Made by a program: the position numbers and the translations under genes
The notes under the pieces: generated by a model
What the model was told of the DNA's origin: nothing
Seen by the model: only the letters and a program-made list of their open reading frames with translations
Databases searched by the model: none
Shown here: piece after piece, positions 9,171 through 17,464 of the stretch
Numbering within the stretch: the stretch's first letter is position 1
How the letters are laid out: every line of letters starts with the position of its first letter
Assembly: GCF_002847445.1 (NCBI RefSeq)
Contig: NZ_CP025430.1
Span: forward strand, 682,001 to 746,000
Direction of reading: 5' to 3'
Origin: Paracoccus zhejiangensis
GTDB taxonomy: Bacteria > Pseudomonadota > Alphaproteobacteria > Rhodobacterales > Rhodobacteraceae
DNA length: 64,000 bases

Positions 9171-9788
9171 TTAGCGCGCCGCCAACCCCCGGATCAGAAA
9201 CGCCGTCATCTCGGTTGCAATCGCCTCGGGCGTCTTGCCGTCGGGGCGGGGGCGGTACCAGTCGGGCACGGCGTTCAGCGCGCCAAGGATGGTGCGCCCG
9301 GCCAGCGGTACATCGGCGGCATTCAGAGTGCCATCTTCATTGCCCTCGGCCAGCACCCGGCGGAACAGCGCCTCGTAGCCGTCGCGCAGCCCCTGCAATT
9401 CCTGGAACACCTCGCGCTCATGCTCGGTTGTCGGGCCGCGCATCTGGATCTCCAGCCCCTGCTTGATGCCGCGCTGGAAGCTGAGCCGGGTGATCATCAC
9501 CATCACATGCGCCTCGCACATTCGGGTCAGCCGCTCGATGGCGGGCAGGGGCAGGTCGATGATCGGGTCCGCCGCCTCGAAGCAATAGCGCATGGCCTCG
9601 CGATAGACGGCGAAGAAGATCGCGTTCTTCGAGCGGAAGTGGTGGTAGACCCGGCCCTTGGTGGCGCCAAGCGCATCGGCGATGTCGTCGATGGTGGTCT
9701 TGTCATAGCCACGGCGCATGAAGCATTCCGCTGCCGCCTCGACGATCTCGAAGCGGCTGTCGGTCGGTTCGGTCGCGCTTGCCTTCAC
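9171..9788 (-). CDS. TetR family repressor of the acyl-CoA locus
   Basis: A 205-aa TetR protein. The N-terminal HTH (FEIVEAAAECFMRRGYDKTT then GATKGRVYHHFRSK) is canonical; the rest is a helical ligand domain with a TetR_C-like stretch. It lies 15 bp downstream of the acyl-CoA synthetase gene on the same strand, so it is in that operon and probably autoregulated. The near-perfect palindrome at 11479-11494, between the synthetase and SDR genes, is the obvious operator candidate, and an acyl-CoA the likely inducer by analogy with FadR/PsrA-type TetR proteins. Confidence 0.87.
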   Translation of the reverse strand: MKASATEPTDSRFEIVEAAAECFMRRGYDKTTIDDIADALGATKGRVYHHFRSKNAIFFAVYREAMRYCFEAADPIIDLPLPAIERLTRMCEAHVMVMITRLSFQRGIKQGLEIQMRGPTTEHEREVFQELQGLRDGYEALFRRVLAEGNEDGTLNAADVPLAGRTILGALNAVPDWYRPRPDGKTPEAIATEMTAFLIRGLAAR

Positions 9789-9803
9789 CGCAAACTCCTC
9801 GCT

Positions 9804-11423
9804 CTAGGCCTCGGGCAGTCCCTCGGCACTGATGATCCGTCGCAGGTCCAGTTTCGAGACCTTGCCGGTCGCCGTCATCGGCAGGCTGTCGCGGAAAACG
9901 ATATGCTGGGGGATCTGCCATTTGGCAAGGCTCGCGCCCAGGTGGGCGGCAATCGCCGCGCCGGTCACGCTCGCTCCGGCCTCGCGCACGATGACCAGCA
10001 AAGGCCGCTCGCCCCATTTCTCGTGGCTGATGCCGATGGCGGCGGCCTGTGCCACGCCCGGGCAGCCGGTCGCGGCGTTTTCCAGGTCGATCGAGGAAAT
10101 CCATTCGCCGCCCGACTTGATCAGATCCTTGGTGCGGTCGACGATGGTCATGGCGCCCGACCCGTCGATACGCGACACATCACCGGTACGGAACCAGCCG
10201 GTTTCGTCCAGCGCGCGGGCACTGGCCTCGGCATCGTTGAAATAGCCGGCGATGACATTGTTGCCGCGCACCGCCAGCTCGCCCACGGCCTGCCCGTCCT
10301 GCGCGCGAGGCTGGCCGTCATCGCCGATGATCCGCATCTCGACCCCGAAGAGACGCTGGCCCTGTGACAGCTTGCTGGCGATGCGATCCTCGAGCGGCAG
10401 ATCGCGGCGCGGGCGGGTGACGCTGCCGAGCGGGCTGAGTTCCGTCATGCCCCAGCCATGCAGCACCGCGATGCCGAACTCGGATTCCAGCGCCCGGATC
10501 TGCGCCTCGCTGACCGCCGAACCGCCGATCAGCAGGCTATGCAAGGCGCGCGGCTTGCGACCCTGCGCCCGCATCTCGTCGATCAGCCCCGACCAGACCG
10601 TCGGCACGCCCCAGGCGGCGGTGACGGCTTCCTGGTCCATCAGCTGAAACAGGCTGGCGCCGTCGAGGCGCGGCCCCGGCATGACTAGGTCGGTGCCGGA
10701 AAGAAGCGCCGAGAAGGGCAGGCCCCAGGCATTCACATGGAACAGCGGCACCGCCGGCAGCACCCGCTGATCCGTGCCGAACGAGGACGGCACCGCCAGC
10801 ACGGCGGCCATCGCGTGCAGCACGGTCGAGCGGTGGCTGTAGAGCGCGCCCTTGGGATTGCCGGTCGTGCCCGAGGTATAGCAGAGGCCCGAGGCCGCGC
10901 GTTCGGGCAGTTCGGTCCAGCCGCTGGCGGGGGCGTGCCCGGCGATCAGCGCCTCATAGGCCAGCGCGCCGGGCAGCGCGGTGGGCGCGGTGTCGCCAAG
11001 GCAGACGAGCCGTATGCCCTTGGGCAACTGCGGTGCCAGATCGGCGACCAGCGGGGCGAGGTCGGCGTCGAAGAACAGCACCCGATCCTCGGCGTGAGTC
11101 GCGATCCATGAAATCTGCTCGGGAAAGAGGCGGGGATTGATCGTGTGGCAGACCGCGCCGATGCCGGCGATGGCGTAATACAGTTCCAGATGACGATAGC
11201 CGTTCCACGCGAGCGTCGCCACCCGGTCGCCCGATTCGATGCCCATGGCCCGCAAGGCGGCGGCAAGGCGCAGCGCCCGTTCGCGGGTCGCGGCAAAGCT
11301 CTGACGGTGCCGGTCGCCCTCGACCCGGGCCGAGACAATTTCCTGCTCGCCGTGAATTTCGGCAGCGTAATCAAGGATCGAGGGCACCGAAAGCGGCCGA
11401 TCCATCATCAGTCCTGACAGCAT
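9804..11423 (-). CDS. Acyl-CoA synthetase (AMP-forming), medium/long-chain type
   Basis: A 539-aa ANL-superfamily ligase that activates a carboxylic acid to its CoA thioester via an acyl adenylate. It shows the P-loop YTSGTTGNPKGALYSH, the A5-type GWGMTELSPLG, TGDV, VDRTKDLIKSGGEWIS and the C-terminal catalytic Lys in TATGKVSKLDL. The pattern is that of AlkK-like fatty-acyl-CoA synthetases. ATG at 11423 has GGGAGG seven bases upstream; the longer upstream frame has no family similarity. It is divergent from the SDR/ACAD operon and upstream of the TetR gene, so it likely performs the first step for the acid degraded by that operon. Confidence 0.92.
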   Translation of the reverse strand: MLSGLMMDRPLSVPSILDYAAEIHGEQEIVSARVEGDRHRQSFAATRERALRLAAALRAMGIESGDRVATLAWNGYRHLELYYAIAGIGAVCHTINPRLFPEQISWIATHAEDRVLFFDADLAPLVADLAPQLPKGIRLVCLGDTAPTALPGALAYEALIAGHAPASGWTELPERAASGLCYTSGTTGNPKGALYSHRSTVLHAMAAVLAVPSSFGTDQRVLPAVPLFHVNAWGLPFSALLSGTDLVMPGPRLDGASLFQLMDQEAVTAAWGVPTVWSGLIDEMRAQGRKPRALHSLLIGGSAVSEAQIRALESEFGIAVLHGWGMTELSPLGSVTRPRRDLPLEDRIASKLSQGQRLFGVEMRIIGDDGQPRAQDGQAVGELAVRGNNVIAGYFNDAEASARALDETGWFRTGDVSRIDGSGAMTIVDRTKDLIKSGGEWISSIDLENAATGCPGVAQAAAIGISHEKWGERPLLVIVREAGASVTGAAIAAHLGASLAKWQIPQHIVFRDSLPMTATGKVSKLDLRRIISAEGLPEA

Positions 11424-11478
11424 CTTGAAACCTCCCAAGGTGACGCCGCGGCGGGCGTCGTGACATTCGACTTGACGG

Positions 11479-11494
11479 CATACTACCGAGTATG
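11479..11494. promoter_or_regulatory. Perfect dyad CATACT-N4-AGTATG, candidate TetR operator
   Basis: Six-base arms, a perfect inverted repeat around ACCG, lie midway in the divergent promoter region. On the plus strand a TTGACG at 11472-11477 sits directly before the dyad and TTGTAT at 11495-11500 directly after, giving a 17-bp spacer. A repressor on the dyad would therefore cover the core promoter of the SDR-ACAD operon. The only local candidate repressor is the TetR protein at 9171-9788. Confidence 0.6.
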
Positions 11495-11532
11495 TTGTAT
11501 TGTGACAAGCTTGGAGATGAAGGAGGATGGCG

Positions 11533-12357
11533 ATGACCGATGGGATGGCAGGGTTGATCTCGGCAGAGGGCAAGGTGGTGCTGGTCACCGGCGGCGCCAC
11601 CGGCATCGGCCGGATGATCGCCACGGGGTTCGTCATGGCCGGGGCGCGGGTGCTGATCGCCTCGCGCAAGGCGGCGGCCTGCGAGGCGGTGGCGGCAGAG
11701 CTGAACGCCGCCGGCCATCCGGGCCATGCCGAGGGCTTCGGCGGTGACGTCGGCTCGGCCGAGGGCGTGGCCGCGCTGGCCGCCGAACTGCGCCGCCGCA
11801 CCGACCGCCTGGACGTGCTGGTGAACAATGCCGGGCGCAGCTGGGGCGCGGCCTACGAGGAATTTCCCTTCGATGCCTGGGCCAAGGTGATGGACCTGAA
11901 CGTCGCCGGGCTGTTCACCCTGACCCGCGACCTGACCGACCTATTGCGCGCCGCGTCCAGCGAGACCTCGCCCGCCCGCGTCATCAATATCGGCTCGGTC
12001 ATGGGCACCGCGCCCTTGGGCGGCAGCGCCTGGTCCTATGCGGCCTCGAAGGCGGCGGTGCATCAGCTGACCCGCATCCTGGCCAAGGAACTGGCGCCCC
12101 AGGGCATCACCGTCAATGCCATCGCGCCGGGGCCGTTCCAGTCGAACATGACCGCCTTCGCCACCGACAGCGAGGATGGCCGGCGCGAGACCGCCGCCAC
12201 CATTCCCGCCGGCCGGATCGGCACGGCCGAGGACATGATGGGCACCGCGCTGTATCTCGCCGGCAGGGGAGGCGCCTTTACAACCGGCGCCATCATCCCG
12301 CTGGATGGGGGCCTGTCGGTGCAGACCGGCCCGGATCTTTTCGAACACGCCCGCTGA
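11533..12357 (+). CDS. Short-chain dehydrogenase/reductase (SDR)
   Basis: A classical SDR of 274 aa: cofactor loop TGGATGIG, NNAG motif, IGSV serine, active-site SYAASK and the PG motif after it. It oxidises or reduces an alcohol/ketone with NAD(P)(H). ATG at 11533 is chosen because AGGAGG ends six bases before it; an in-frame ATG at 11527 would sit directly on that ribosome site. First gene of a plus-strand operon with ACAD and kinase genes; LvaD of the levulinate pathway is likewise an SDR in such an operon, so oxidation of a hydroxyacyl-CoA is plausible. Confidence 0.9.
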   Translation: MTDGMAGLISAEGKVVLVTGGATGIGRMIATGFVMAGARVLIASRKAAACEAVAAELNAAGHPGHAEGFGGDVGSAEGVAALAAELRRRTDRLDVLVNNAGRSWGAAYEEFPFDAWAKVMDLNVAGLFTLTRDLTDLLRAASSETSPARVINIGSVMGTAPLGGSAWSYAASKAAVHQLTRILAKELAPQGITVNAIAPGPFQSNMTAFATDSEDGRRETAATIPAGRIGTAEDMMGTALYLAGRGGAFTTGAIIPLDGGLSVQTGPDLFEHAR

Positions 12358-12379
12358 ACCGGCGGCAAAGGAGGCACTC

Positions 12380-13612
12380 ATGGACTTCACGATGCGACCG
12401 AAAGCGCAGGAAATCCTCGACAAGGTGCGCCGCATGGTGCGCGACGAGATCATCCCGCTGGATCACGAGTTTCTGGCCGAGGTGGGCAAGGGCGCCGACC
12501 GTTTCGAGCGCACACCGCGTCAGATCGAAATCCTCGAGGGGCTGAAGGCAAAGGCGCGGGAGCAGGGGTTGTGGAACCTCTGGCGCACCAAGGCCCTGAC
12601 CGGGGCCGGGCCGGATGCGCTGACCACGGTGGAATATGCGCAGCTGGCCGAGGAAATGGGCCGGTCGCATCTGGGCGCCGAGGTGTTCAACTGTTCCGCC
12701 CCGGATACCGGCAACATGGACGTGCTGGCGCGTTTCGGCACCGAGGCGCAGCAGCGCCGCTGGCTCGATCCGCTGCTGGCGGGCGAAATCCGCTCGGCCT
12801 ACCTGATGACCGAACCCGATGTGGCCTCGTCGGATGCCACCAATATCGCGCTGAGTGCCGTGCGGGACGGCGACCATTACGTGCTGAATGGCGAGAAATA
12901 CTGGGGTTCGGGCGCGGGCGATACGCGCTGCGGCCTCTATATCGTCATGGTGCTGACCGATCCTGAAGGCGACAAGCACCGTCGCCACAGCCAGATCCTC
13001 GTGGAACCCGGCACGCCCGGCATCGAGATCCTGCGGCCGATGGAGATCTTCGGCCATGACGACGCGCCCCACGGCCACATGCACATCCGCTTCACCAATG
13101 TCCGGGTGCCGGCCGATCAGCTGCTGCAGACCGAGGGCGACGGCTTCCTGATCGCGCAGGGGCGGCTGGGGCCGGGGCGCATCCATCATTGCATGCGGCT
13201 GATCGGGCAGGCGGAACGGGCGCTGGACTTGATGTGCGACCGCGCGCTGAGCCGCACGGCTTTCGGCAAGAAGCTGGCCGATCTGGGCGCGAACCATGAC
13301 ATCATCGCCGAAAGCCGCATCGCCATCGAGCAGGCCCGGCTTCTGTGCCTCAAGGCGGCGTGGATGATGGACACCGCCGGACCGCGCGAGGCTGCCGTCT
13401 GGGTCAGCCAGATCAAGGTCGCGGCGCCCCGGATGGCCCAGCAGGTGATCGACGAGGCGATGCAGATGTTCGGCGCGACCGGCATCAGCCAGGACACGCC
13501 CCTGGCGCATATGTGGATGAACGCCCGGATGCTGCGCTTCGCCGATGGTCCCGATGCGGTCCATCGCCGGGTGATCGGCCGCACCGAGCTGCGCAAGCAC
13601 GAGGCGGGCTAG
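12380..13612 (+). CDS. Acyl-CoA dehydrogenase, ACAD10/11-like
   Basis: A 410-aa flavoprotein of the acyl-CoA dehydrogenase family, with YLMTEPDVASSDATNI, the YVLNGEKYWGSGA segment and the C-terminal QMFGATGISQDTPLAHMW. ATG at 12380 follows AAGGAGG with seven bases of spacing. The frame extends upstream into the SDR gene but that part is not family-like. The next gene, three bases on, encodes an APH-like kinase. This ACAD plus kinase pairing matches the two halves of mammalian ACAD10/ACAD11 and of LvaC/LvaA in Pseudomonas, which remove a 4-hydroxyl by phosphorylation and elimination. Confidence 0.9.
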   Translation: MDFTMRPKAQEILDKVRRMVRDEIIPLDHEFLAEVGKGADRFERTPRQIEILEGLKAKAREQGLWNLWRTKALTGAGPDALTTVEYAQLAEEMGRSHLGAEVFNCSAPDTGNMDVLARFGTEAQQRRWLDPLLAGEIRSAYLMTEPDVASSDATNIALSAVRDGDHYVLNGEKYWGSGAGDTRCGLYIVMVLTDPEGDKHRRHSQILVEPGTPGIEILRPMEIFGHDDAPHGHMHIRFTNVRVPADQLLQTEGDGFLIAQGRLGPGRIHHCMRLIGQAERALDLMCDRALSRTAFGKKLADLGANHDIIAESRIAIEQARLLCLKAAWMMDTAGPREAAVWVSQIKVAAPRMAQQVIDEAMQMFGATGISQDTPLAHMWMNARMLRFADGPDAVHRRVIGRTELRKHEAG

Positions 13613-13615
13613 GCC

Positions 13616-14635
13616 ATGGCGACGCTGGATCTGGACCGCCTGTCGGATTACCTCGGCACCCAGCTGCCAGACCTGCCGCGCCTCACTGGCGCGCAGCAGT
13701 TCAGCGGCGGGCAGTCGAACCCGACCTATCTGCTCAAGGCCGGGGACCGCCGCTTTGTGCTGCGCCGCAAGCCGGGCGGGCCGATCCTGCCCTCGGCCCA
13801 TGCCATCGACCGCGAGTTCCGGCTGCTGACGGCGCTGGCCCCGACTGATGTGCCGGTGGCCCCGGCGCTGCATTACGCCACCGACGAGACCGTCATCGGC
13901 TCGGAATTCTACCTGATGGATTTCGTCGATGGCGTGGTCCACTGGAACCCGGCCTTGCCCGAGATGGACCCTGCGCATCGCCGGCCCGTCACCTTCGCCA
14001 TGGTCGACACGCTGGCGGCGCTGCACCGGGTCGACTGGCGGGCGGCGGGGCTGGCGGATTTCGGCAAGCCCAATGACTATGCCGCCCGCCAGATCGCCCG
14101 CTGGAGCCGCCAGTTCCGCGCCACCGAGGACGGCAGCTATCCCGACATGGAACGGCTGATCGCGCGGCTTGAGGCGAACCTGCCCGAGGATGATGGCCGC
14201 GCCACGCTGGTCCATGGCGATTTCCGCATCGATAATCTGATGTACCGCGCAGACAGCGACGAGGTGCTGGCAGTGCTGGACTGGGAACTGGCGACCATCG
14301 GCCATCCCTTTGCCGATCTGGCCTATATGCTGATGCACCACCGCCTGCCGAATGACAGCGTGTTTCACGGTCTGGGCGGCATCGACCGCACGGCCGAGGG
14401 GCTGCCCGCCGAGGCCGAGATTATCGCCCGCTATGTCGCAGCGACCGGCATGGCCGAAACCCCGGCGCTGGATTTCTGGATCAGCCTCTCGGCCTTCCGC
14501 CTTGCCGCGATCCTCGAGGGCGTGCGCGCCCGGATCGAGGAGGGCAATGCCTCGGACCCCGAGCGTGGCAGGAAGCTGATCCGCACCATTCCCGACTTGA
14601 TCGCGCTGGGGCTGAACCCCGCAGCGCCCGCCTGA
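13616..14635 (+). CDS. Phosphotransferase family protein (APH/ACAD10-11 kinase-like)
   Basis: A 339-aa protein of the aminoglycoside-phosphotransferase fold: the N-terminal lobe has QFSGGQSNPTYLL and FVLRRKPGG, then the catalytic loop LVHGDFRIDNLMY and the metal site AVLDWELATIGHPFADLAY. This subgroup is not a drug-resistance enzyme; homologues phosphorylate the hydroxyl of 4-hydroxyacyl-CoA as the partner of an acyl-CoA dehydrogenase (LvaA, ACAD10/11). Position directly after the ACAD gene supports that role. The actual substrate cannot be read from sequence. Confidence 0.86.
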   Translation: MATLDLDRLSDYLGTQLPDLPRLTGAQQFSGGQSNPTYLLKAGDRRFVLRRKPGGPILPSAHAIDREFRLLTALAPTDVPVAPALHYATDETVIGSEFYLMDFVDGVVHWNPALPEMDPAHRRPVTFAMVDTLAALHRVDWRAAGLADFGKPNDYAARQIARWSRQFRATEDGSYPDMERLIARLEANLPEDDGRATLVHGDFRIDNLMYRADSDEVLAVLDWELATIGHPFADLAYMLMHHRLPNDSVFHGLGGIDRTAEGLPAEAEIIARYVAATGMAETPALDFWISLSAFRLAAILEGVRARIEEGNASDPERGRKLIRTIPDLIALGLNPAAPA

Positions 14636-14645
14636 CACGGAGCCG

Positions 14646-15638
14646 ATGATGACCCTTCCCACCGAAATGACCGTGGTCGAGATCTCTGAACCCGGCGGCC
14701 CCGAGGTGCTGCGGCACGCCCGCCGCCCGCTGCCGGTGCCGGCGCCGGGGCAGGTGCTGATCCGCATCGCCTATGCCGGGGTGAACCGGCCCGACGTGGC
14801 GCAGCGAGCCGGCGTCTACCCGCCGCCGCCCGGTGCTTCGGACCTGCCGGGGCTGGAGGCCTCGGGCCATATTGCGGCACTGGGCGAGGGCGTGACCGGC
14901 TGGACCATTGGCGAGGCGGTGACCGCGCTCTTGCCCGGTGGTGGCTATGCCGAATACGCCGTGACCGATGCCCGCCATGTCCTGCCCGTGCCCGAGGGCA
15001 TGTCGCTGCGCGATGCGGCGGGCCTCTGCGAGACGCTGTTCACCGTCTGGTCGAACGTCTTCCAGCGCGGCGCGCTGCAACCGGGCGAGACCTTTCTGGT
15101 TCATGGCGGCACCAGCGGCATCGGCACGACGGCGATCCAGTTGGCCCATGCCAAGGGTGCCCGCGTGATTGCCACCGCAGGCTCGGCGGCGAAATGTCAG
15201 GCCTGCCTGGATCTGGGCGCCGATCTGGCGATCAATTACCGCGAGACCGATTTCGTCGCCGCGGTGCAGGCCGAGGGCGGGGCGGATGTGATCCTCGACA
15301 TGGTGGGCGGCGCCTATCTGCCGCGCAACATCCAGGCGCTGAAAGAAGATGGCCGGCTGGTCGAGATCGCCTTTCTCGAAGGCACGCATGGCGAACTGGA
15401 TATTCTCAGCGTGATGCTGAAGCGCCTGACCGTCACCGGCAGCACGCTGCGCCGCCAGTCCCATGACAGCAAGGCGCGCATCGCCGCCAGCCTGCGCGCC
15501 GAGGTCTGGCCGATGATCGCCAAGGGCGGCTTTGCGCCGCAGATCGACAGCGAATTTGCCTTGGCCGACGCGGTCGAGGCGCACCGGCTGATGGAGGCAT
15601 CAACCCATATCGGCAAAATTATACTGAAGGTCGCCTGA
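14646..15638 (+). CDS. NAD(P)H-quinone oxidoreductase-like MDR protein (PIG3 type)
   Basis: A 330-aa zinc-less medium-chain dehydrogenase/reductase. It has the N-terminal GroES-like barrel with AGVNRPDVAQRAGVYPPPPG, the FLVHGGTSGIGTTAIQLA nucleotide loop and a C-terminal SGR-like MEASTHIGKIIL. These match the PIG3/TP53I3 quinone oxidoreductase group. Tandem ATG codons at 14646 and 14649 make the exact start uncertain. It is the fourth gene of the SDR-ACAD-kinase operon, 10 bp after the kinase, and may reduce an enone or enoyl intermediate. Confidence 0.86.
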   Translation: MMTLPTEMTVVEISEPGGPEVLRHARRPLPVPAPGQVLIRIAYAGVNRPDVAQRAGVYPPPPGASDLPGLEASGHIAALGEGVTGWTIGEAVTALLPGGGYAEYAVTDARHVLPVPEGMSLRDAAGLCETLFTVWSNVFQRGALQPGETFLVHGGTSGIGTTAIQLAHAKGARVIATAGSAAKCQACLDLGADLAINYRETDFVAAVQAEGGADVILDMVGGAYLPRNIQALKEDGRLVEIAFLEGTHGELDILSVMLKRLTVTGSTLRRQSHDSKARIAASLRAEVWPMIAKGGFAPQIDSEFALADAVEAHRLMEASTHIGKIILKVA

Positions 15639-15712
15639 CCCCGCAGGGGCGACGGCCAACAGGTCCCGGCGGAGGAGGCCGGAGGACTTCAATCAAAAAG
15701 GGAGAAGAGGTT

Positions 15713-16855
15713 ATGACAACCGCACTACGCGCTTTGGGCGCGGGGATATCGCTTGCGCTTTTGCCGACGCTGTCGGCGGGGGCAGAAACCTTGAATTACG
15801 CCTATGGCTACCCGGAAAGCTCGGCCGTGGGGCTGGCGGCGGTGCGTTTCGCCGACGAGGTCAGCCAGAAGACCGGCGGCGAGCTGACGGTGCAGCCGTT
15901 TTCCATGTCGCTTCTCAGCCTCAGCGAGACCGGGCCGGGGCTGCGCGACGGCATGGCCGATATCGGCTATGTGCTGACCCCCTATTACTCGGCCGAATAC
16001 GCCACCAGCCTGTTCCTGCACGAACTGAACCCGCTGGTTAACCTCGGCCCGCAGGATGGCACGGCGCCCCTGGCCTATACCGGGGCGATCCTTGAATACA
16101 CGCTGACCAAATGCCCCGAATGCCTGTCGGAATTCGCGGCGCAGAACCAAGTCTATACCGGCGGTGGCGTGACCACGCTTTACGGGCTGCAATGCACCCA
16201 GCCCGTCGCCAGTATCGCCGACCTGAAGGGCAAGCGGGTGCGCACCGCCGGCGCGGGCTTCGTCCGCTTTGCCGAGCATTTCGGTGCGGTCGGCGTGCCC
16301 CTGCCGGTGAACGAGGTCTACGAGGCGCTGTCGCAGGGCGTTCTCGACTGCGCCATGCTCAGCGCGCCGGAACTGACCAACTACAACCTGACCGATGTGG
16401 TGACCGACATTACCCCGAATATTCCCGGCGGCCTCTTTGCCGGGGTCGCCTCGACAAATGTGAACCGCGATGTCTGGCAGCGCCTGACGGTCGAGGAACG
16501 CGAGGCGGTGCTGTGGGGCGCGAGCCAGATGACCGCTGGCATCACCTGGAACTTCGTCACGCAAGAGGCCGAGGCCATGGCCGCAGCCGAGGCCAAGGGC
16601 ATCAGCATCCACCAGCCCGACGAGGCCTCGCAGGCGTCCGTCCGCGAGTTTGTCGAGGCCGACCTGCAGACGGCGGCGGCGATCTTCCGCGATACCTACG
16701 GCGTCGCGCGGGTGGACGAGATCGCTGCCGACTTCCCGCAGATGCTGGAGAAATGGCGCGGGTTGGTCTCCGGCGTCGACTCCCATGACGCGCTGCAGAA
16801 GCTGCTGTGGGATCAGGTCTATTCCAAGATCGATCCCGCCACCTATGGCCTCTAG
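15713..16855 (+). CDS. TRAP transporter solute-binding protein (DctP family)
   Basis: A 380-aa periplasmic binding protein. A signal peptide occupies about residues 1-24 (cleavage near SAGA-ETLNY), followed by the DctP fold with a mid-protein LKGKRVRTAGAGFVRFAEHFG segment that usually contains the carboxylate-clamping Arg. Two Cys pairs (CPEC and the later C residues) are less common in DctP proteins. GGGAGAAGAGG precedes the start. With the following dctQ and dctM genes it forms a complete TRAP system, probably importing the organic acid handled by the upstream acyl-CoA operon. Confidence 0.88.
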   Translation: MTTALRALGAGISLALLPTLSAGAETLNYAYGYPESSAVGLAAVRFADEVSQKTGGELTVQPFSMSLLSLSETGPGLRDGMADIGYVLTPYYSAEYATSLFLHELNPLVNLGPQDGTAPLAYTGAILEYTLTKCPECLSEFAAQNQVYTGGGVTTLYGLQCTQPVASIADLKGKRVRTAGAGFVRFAEHFGAVGVPLPVNEVYEALSQGVLDCAMLSAPELTNYNLTDVVTDITPNIPGGLFAGVASTNVNRDVWQRLTVEEREAVLWGASQMTAGITWNFVTQEAEAMAAAEAKGISIHQPDEASQASVREFVEADLQTAAAIFRDTYGVARVDEIAADFPQMLEKWRGLVSGVDSHDALQKLLWDQVYSKIDPATYGL

Positions 16856-16912
16856 GCCCCTCGCCGGGCGGCACCTCGCCCGGCGCATCCCCTCGATCTG
16901 AGGATTTCCAAC

Positions 16913-17464
16913 ATGAACCCGATTGCAAAGCTCCTTTCTGGGGCCAGCGGAGCCTTGGGCGCAATTGCCGGCCTCGCCGTCCTCGCGCTGGTCTGCCACG
17001 TCACGCTGGATGTCATCCTGCGCTATGTCTTCAACGCGCCCCTGAACGGCACCATCCTCTTCGTTTCGACCTTCTACATGGTCGCCATCGCCTTCCTGCC
17101 GCTGGCGCTGGTGGAACAGGGCGACAACCATATTTCCGTCGAACTGCTGTTTGACCGGTTTCCCGGCGGGTTGCGGCGGGCGCTGATGATCCTTGGCCAA
17201 GTGCTGACGGTCATCGTCGCCAGCCTGATCGCGATCCGCAGCGGCGAGGAGGCGTTGGGCAAGTACGCGCTTGGCACCTTCTCGCTGGAGGGCGGGACGA
17301 AATTCATCACCTGGCCCAGCTATTTCATCCTGCCCGCGGGCTTCGGACTTATGGCGCTGGTGGCGCTGTGGCGGCTGATCGCGGCGCTTCTTGGCATCGA
17401 CAGCGGCTTTCGCGGCCATAACGAGATCGCGGCCTACATGCCGGCGGAGGAAAACCATGACTGA
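16913..17464 (+). CDS. TRAP transporter small membrane subunit (DctQ family)
   Basis: A 183-aa membrane protein with four predicted hydrophobic segments and the DctQ hallmark around LDVILRYVFNAPLNGTI followed by FYMVAIAFLPLALVEQGDNH. Its C-terminus overlaps the DctM start by eight bases, indicating translational coupling. It pairs with DctM to form the Na+-driven membrane part of the TRAP transporter. Confidence 0.88.
   Translation: MNPIAKLLSGASGALGAIAGLAVLALVCHVTLDVILRYVFNAPLNGTILFVSTFYMVAIAFLPLALVEQGDNHISVELLFDRFPGGLRRALMILGQVLTVIVASLIAIRSGEEALGKYALGTFSLEGGTKFITWPSYFILPAGFGLMALVALWRLIAALLGIDSGFRGHNEIAAYMPAEENHD

Noticed and set aside
12293..14767. Long minus-strand frame across the ACAD and kinase genes
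   Set aside because: Same cause; the plus-strand frames carry catalytic motifs, the minus frame is compositional.
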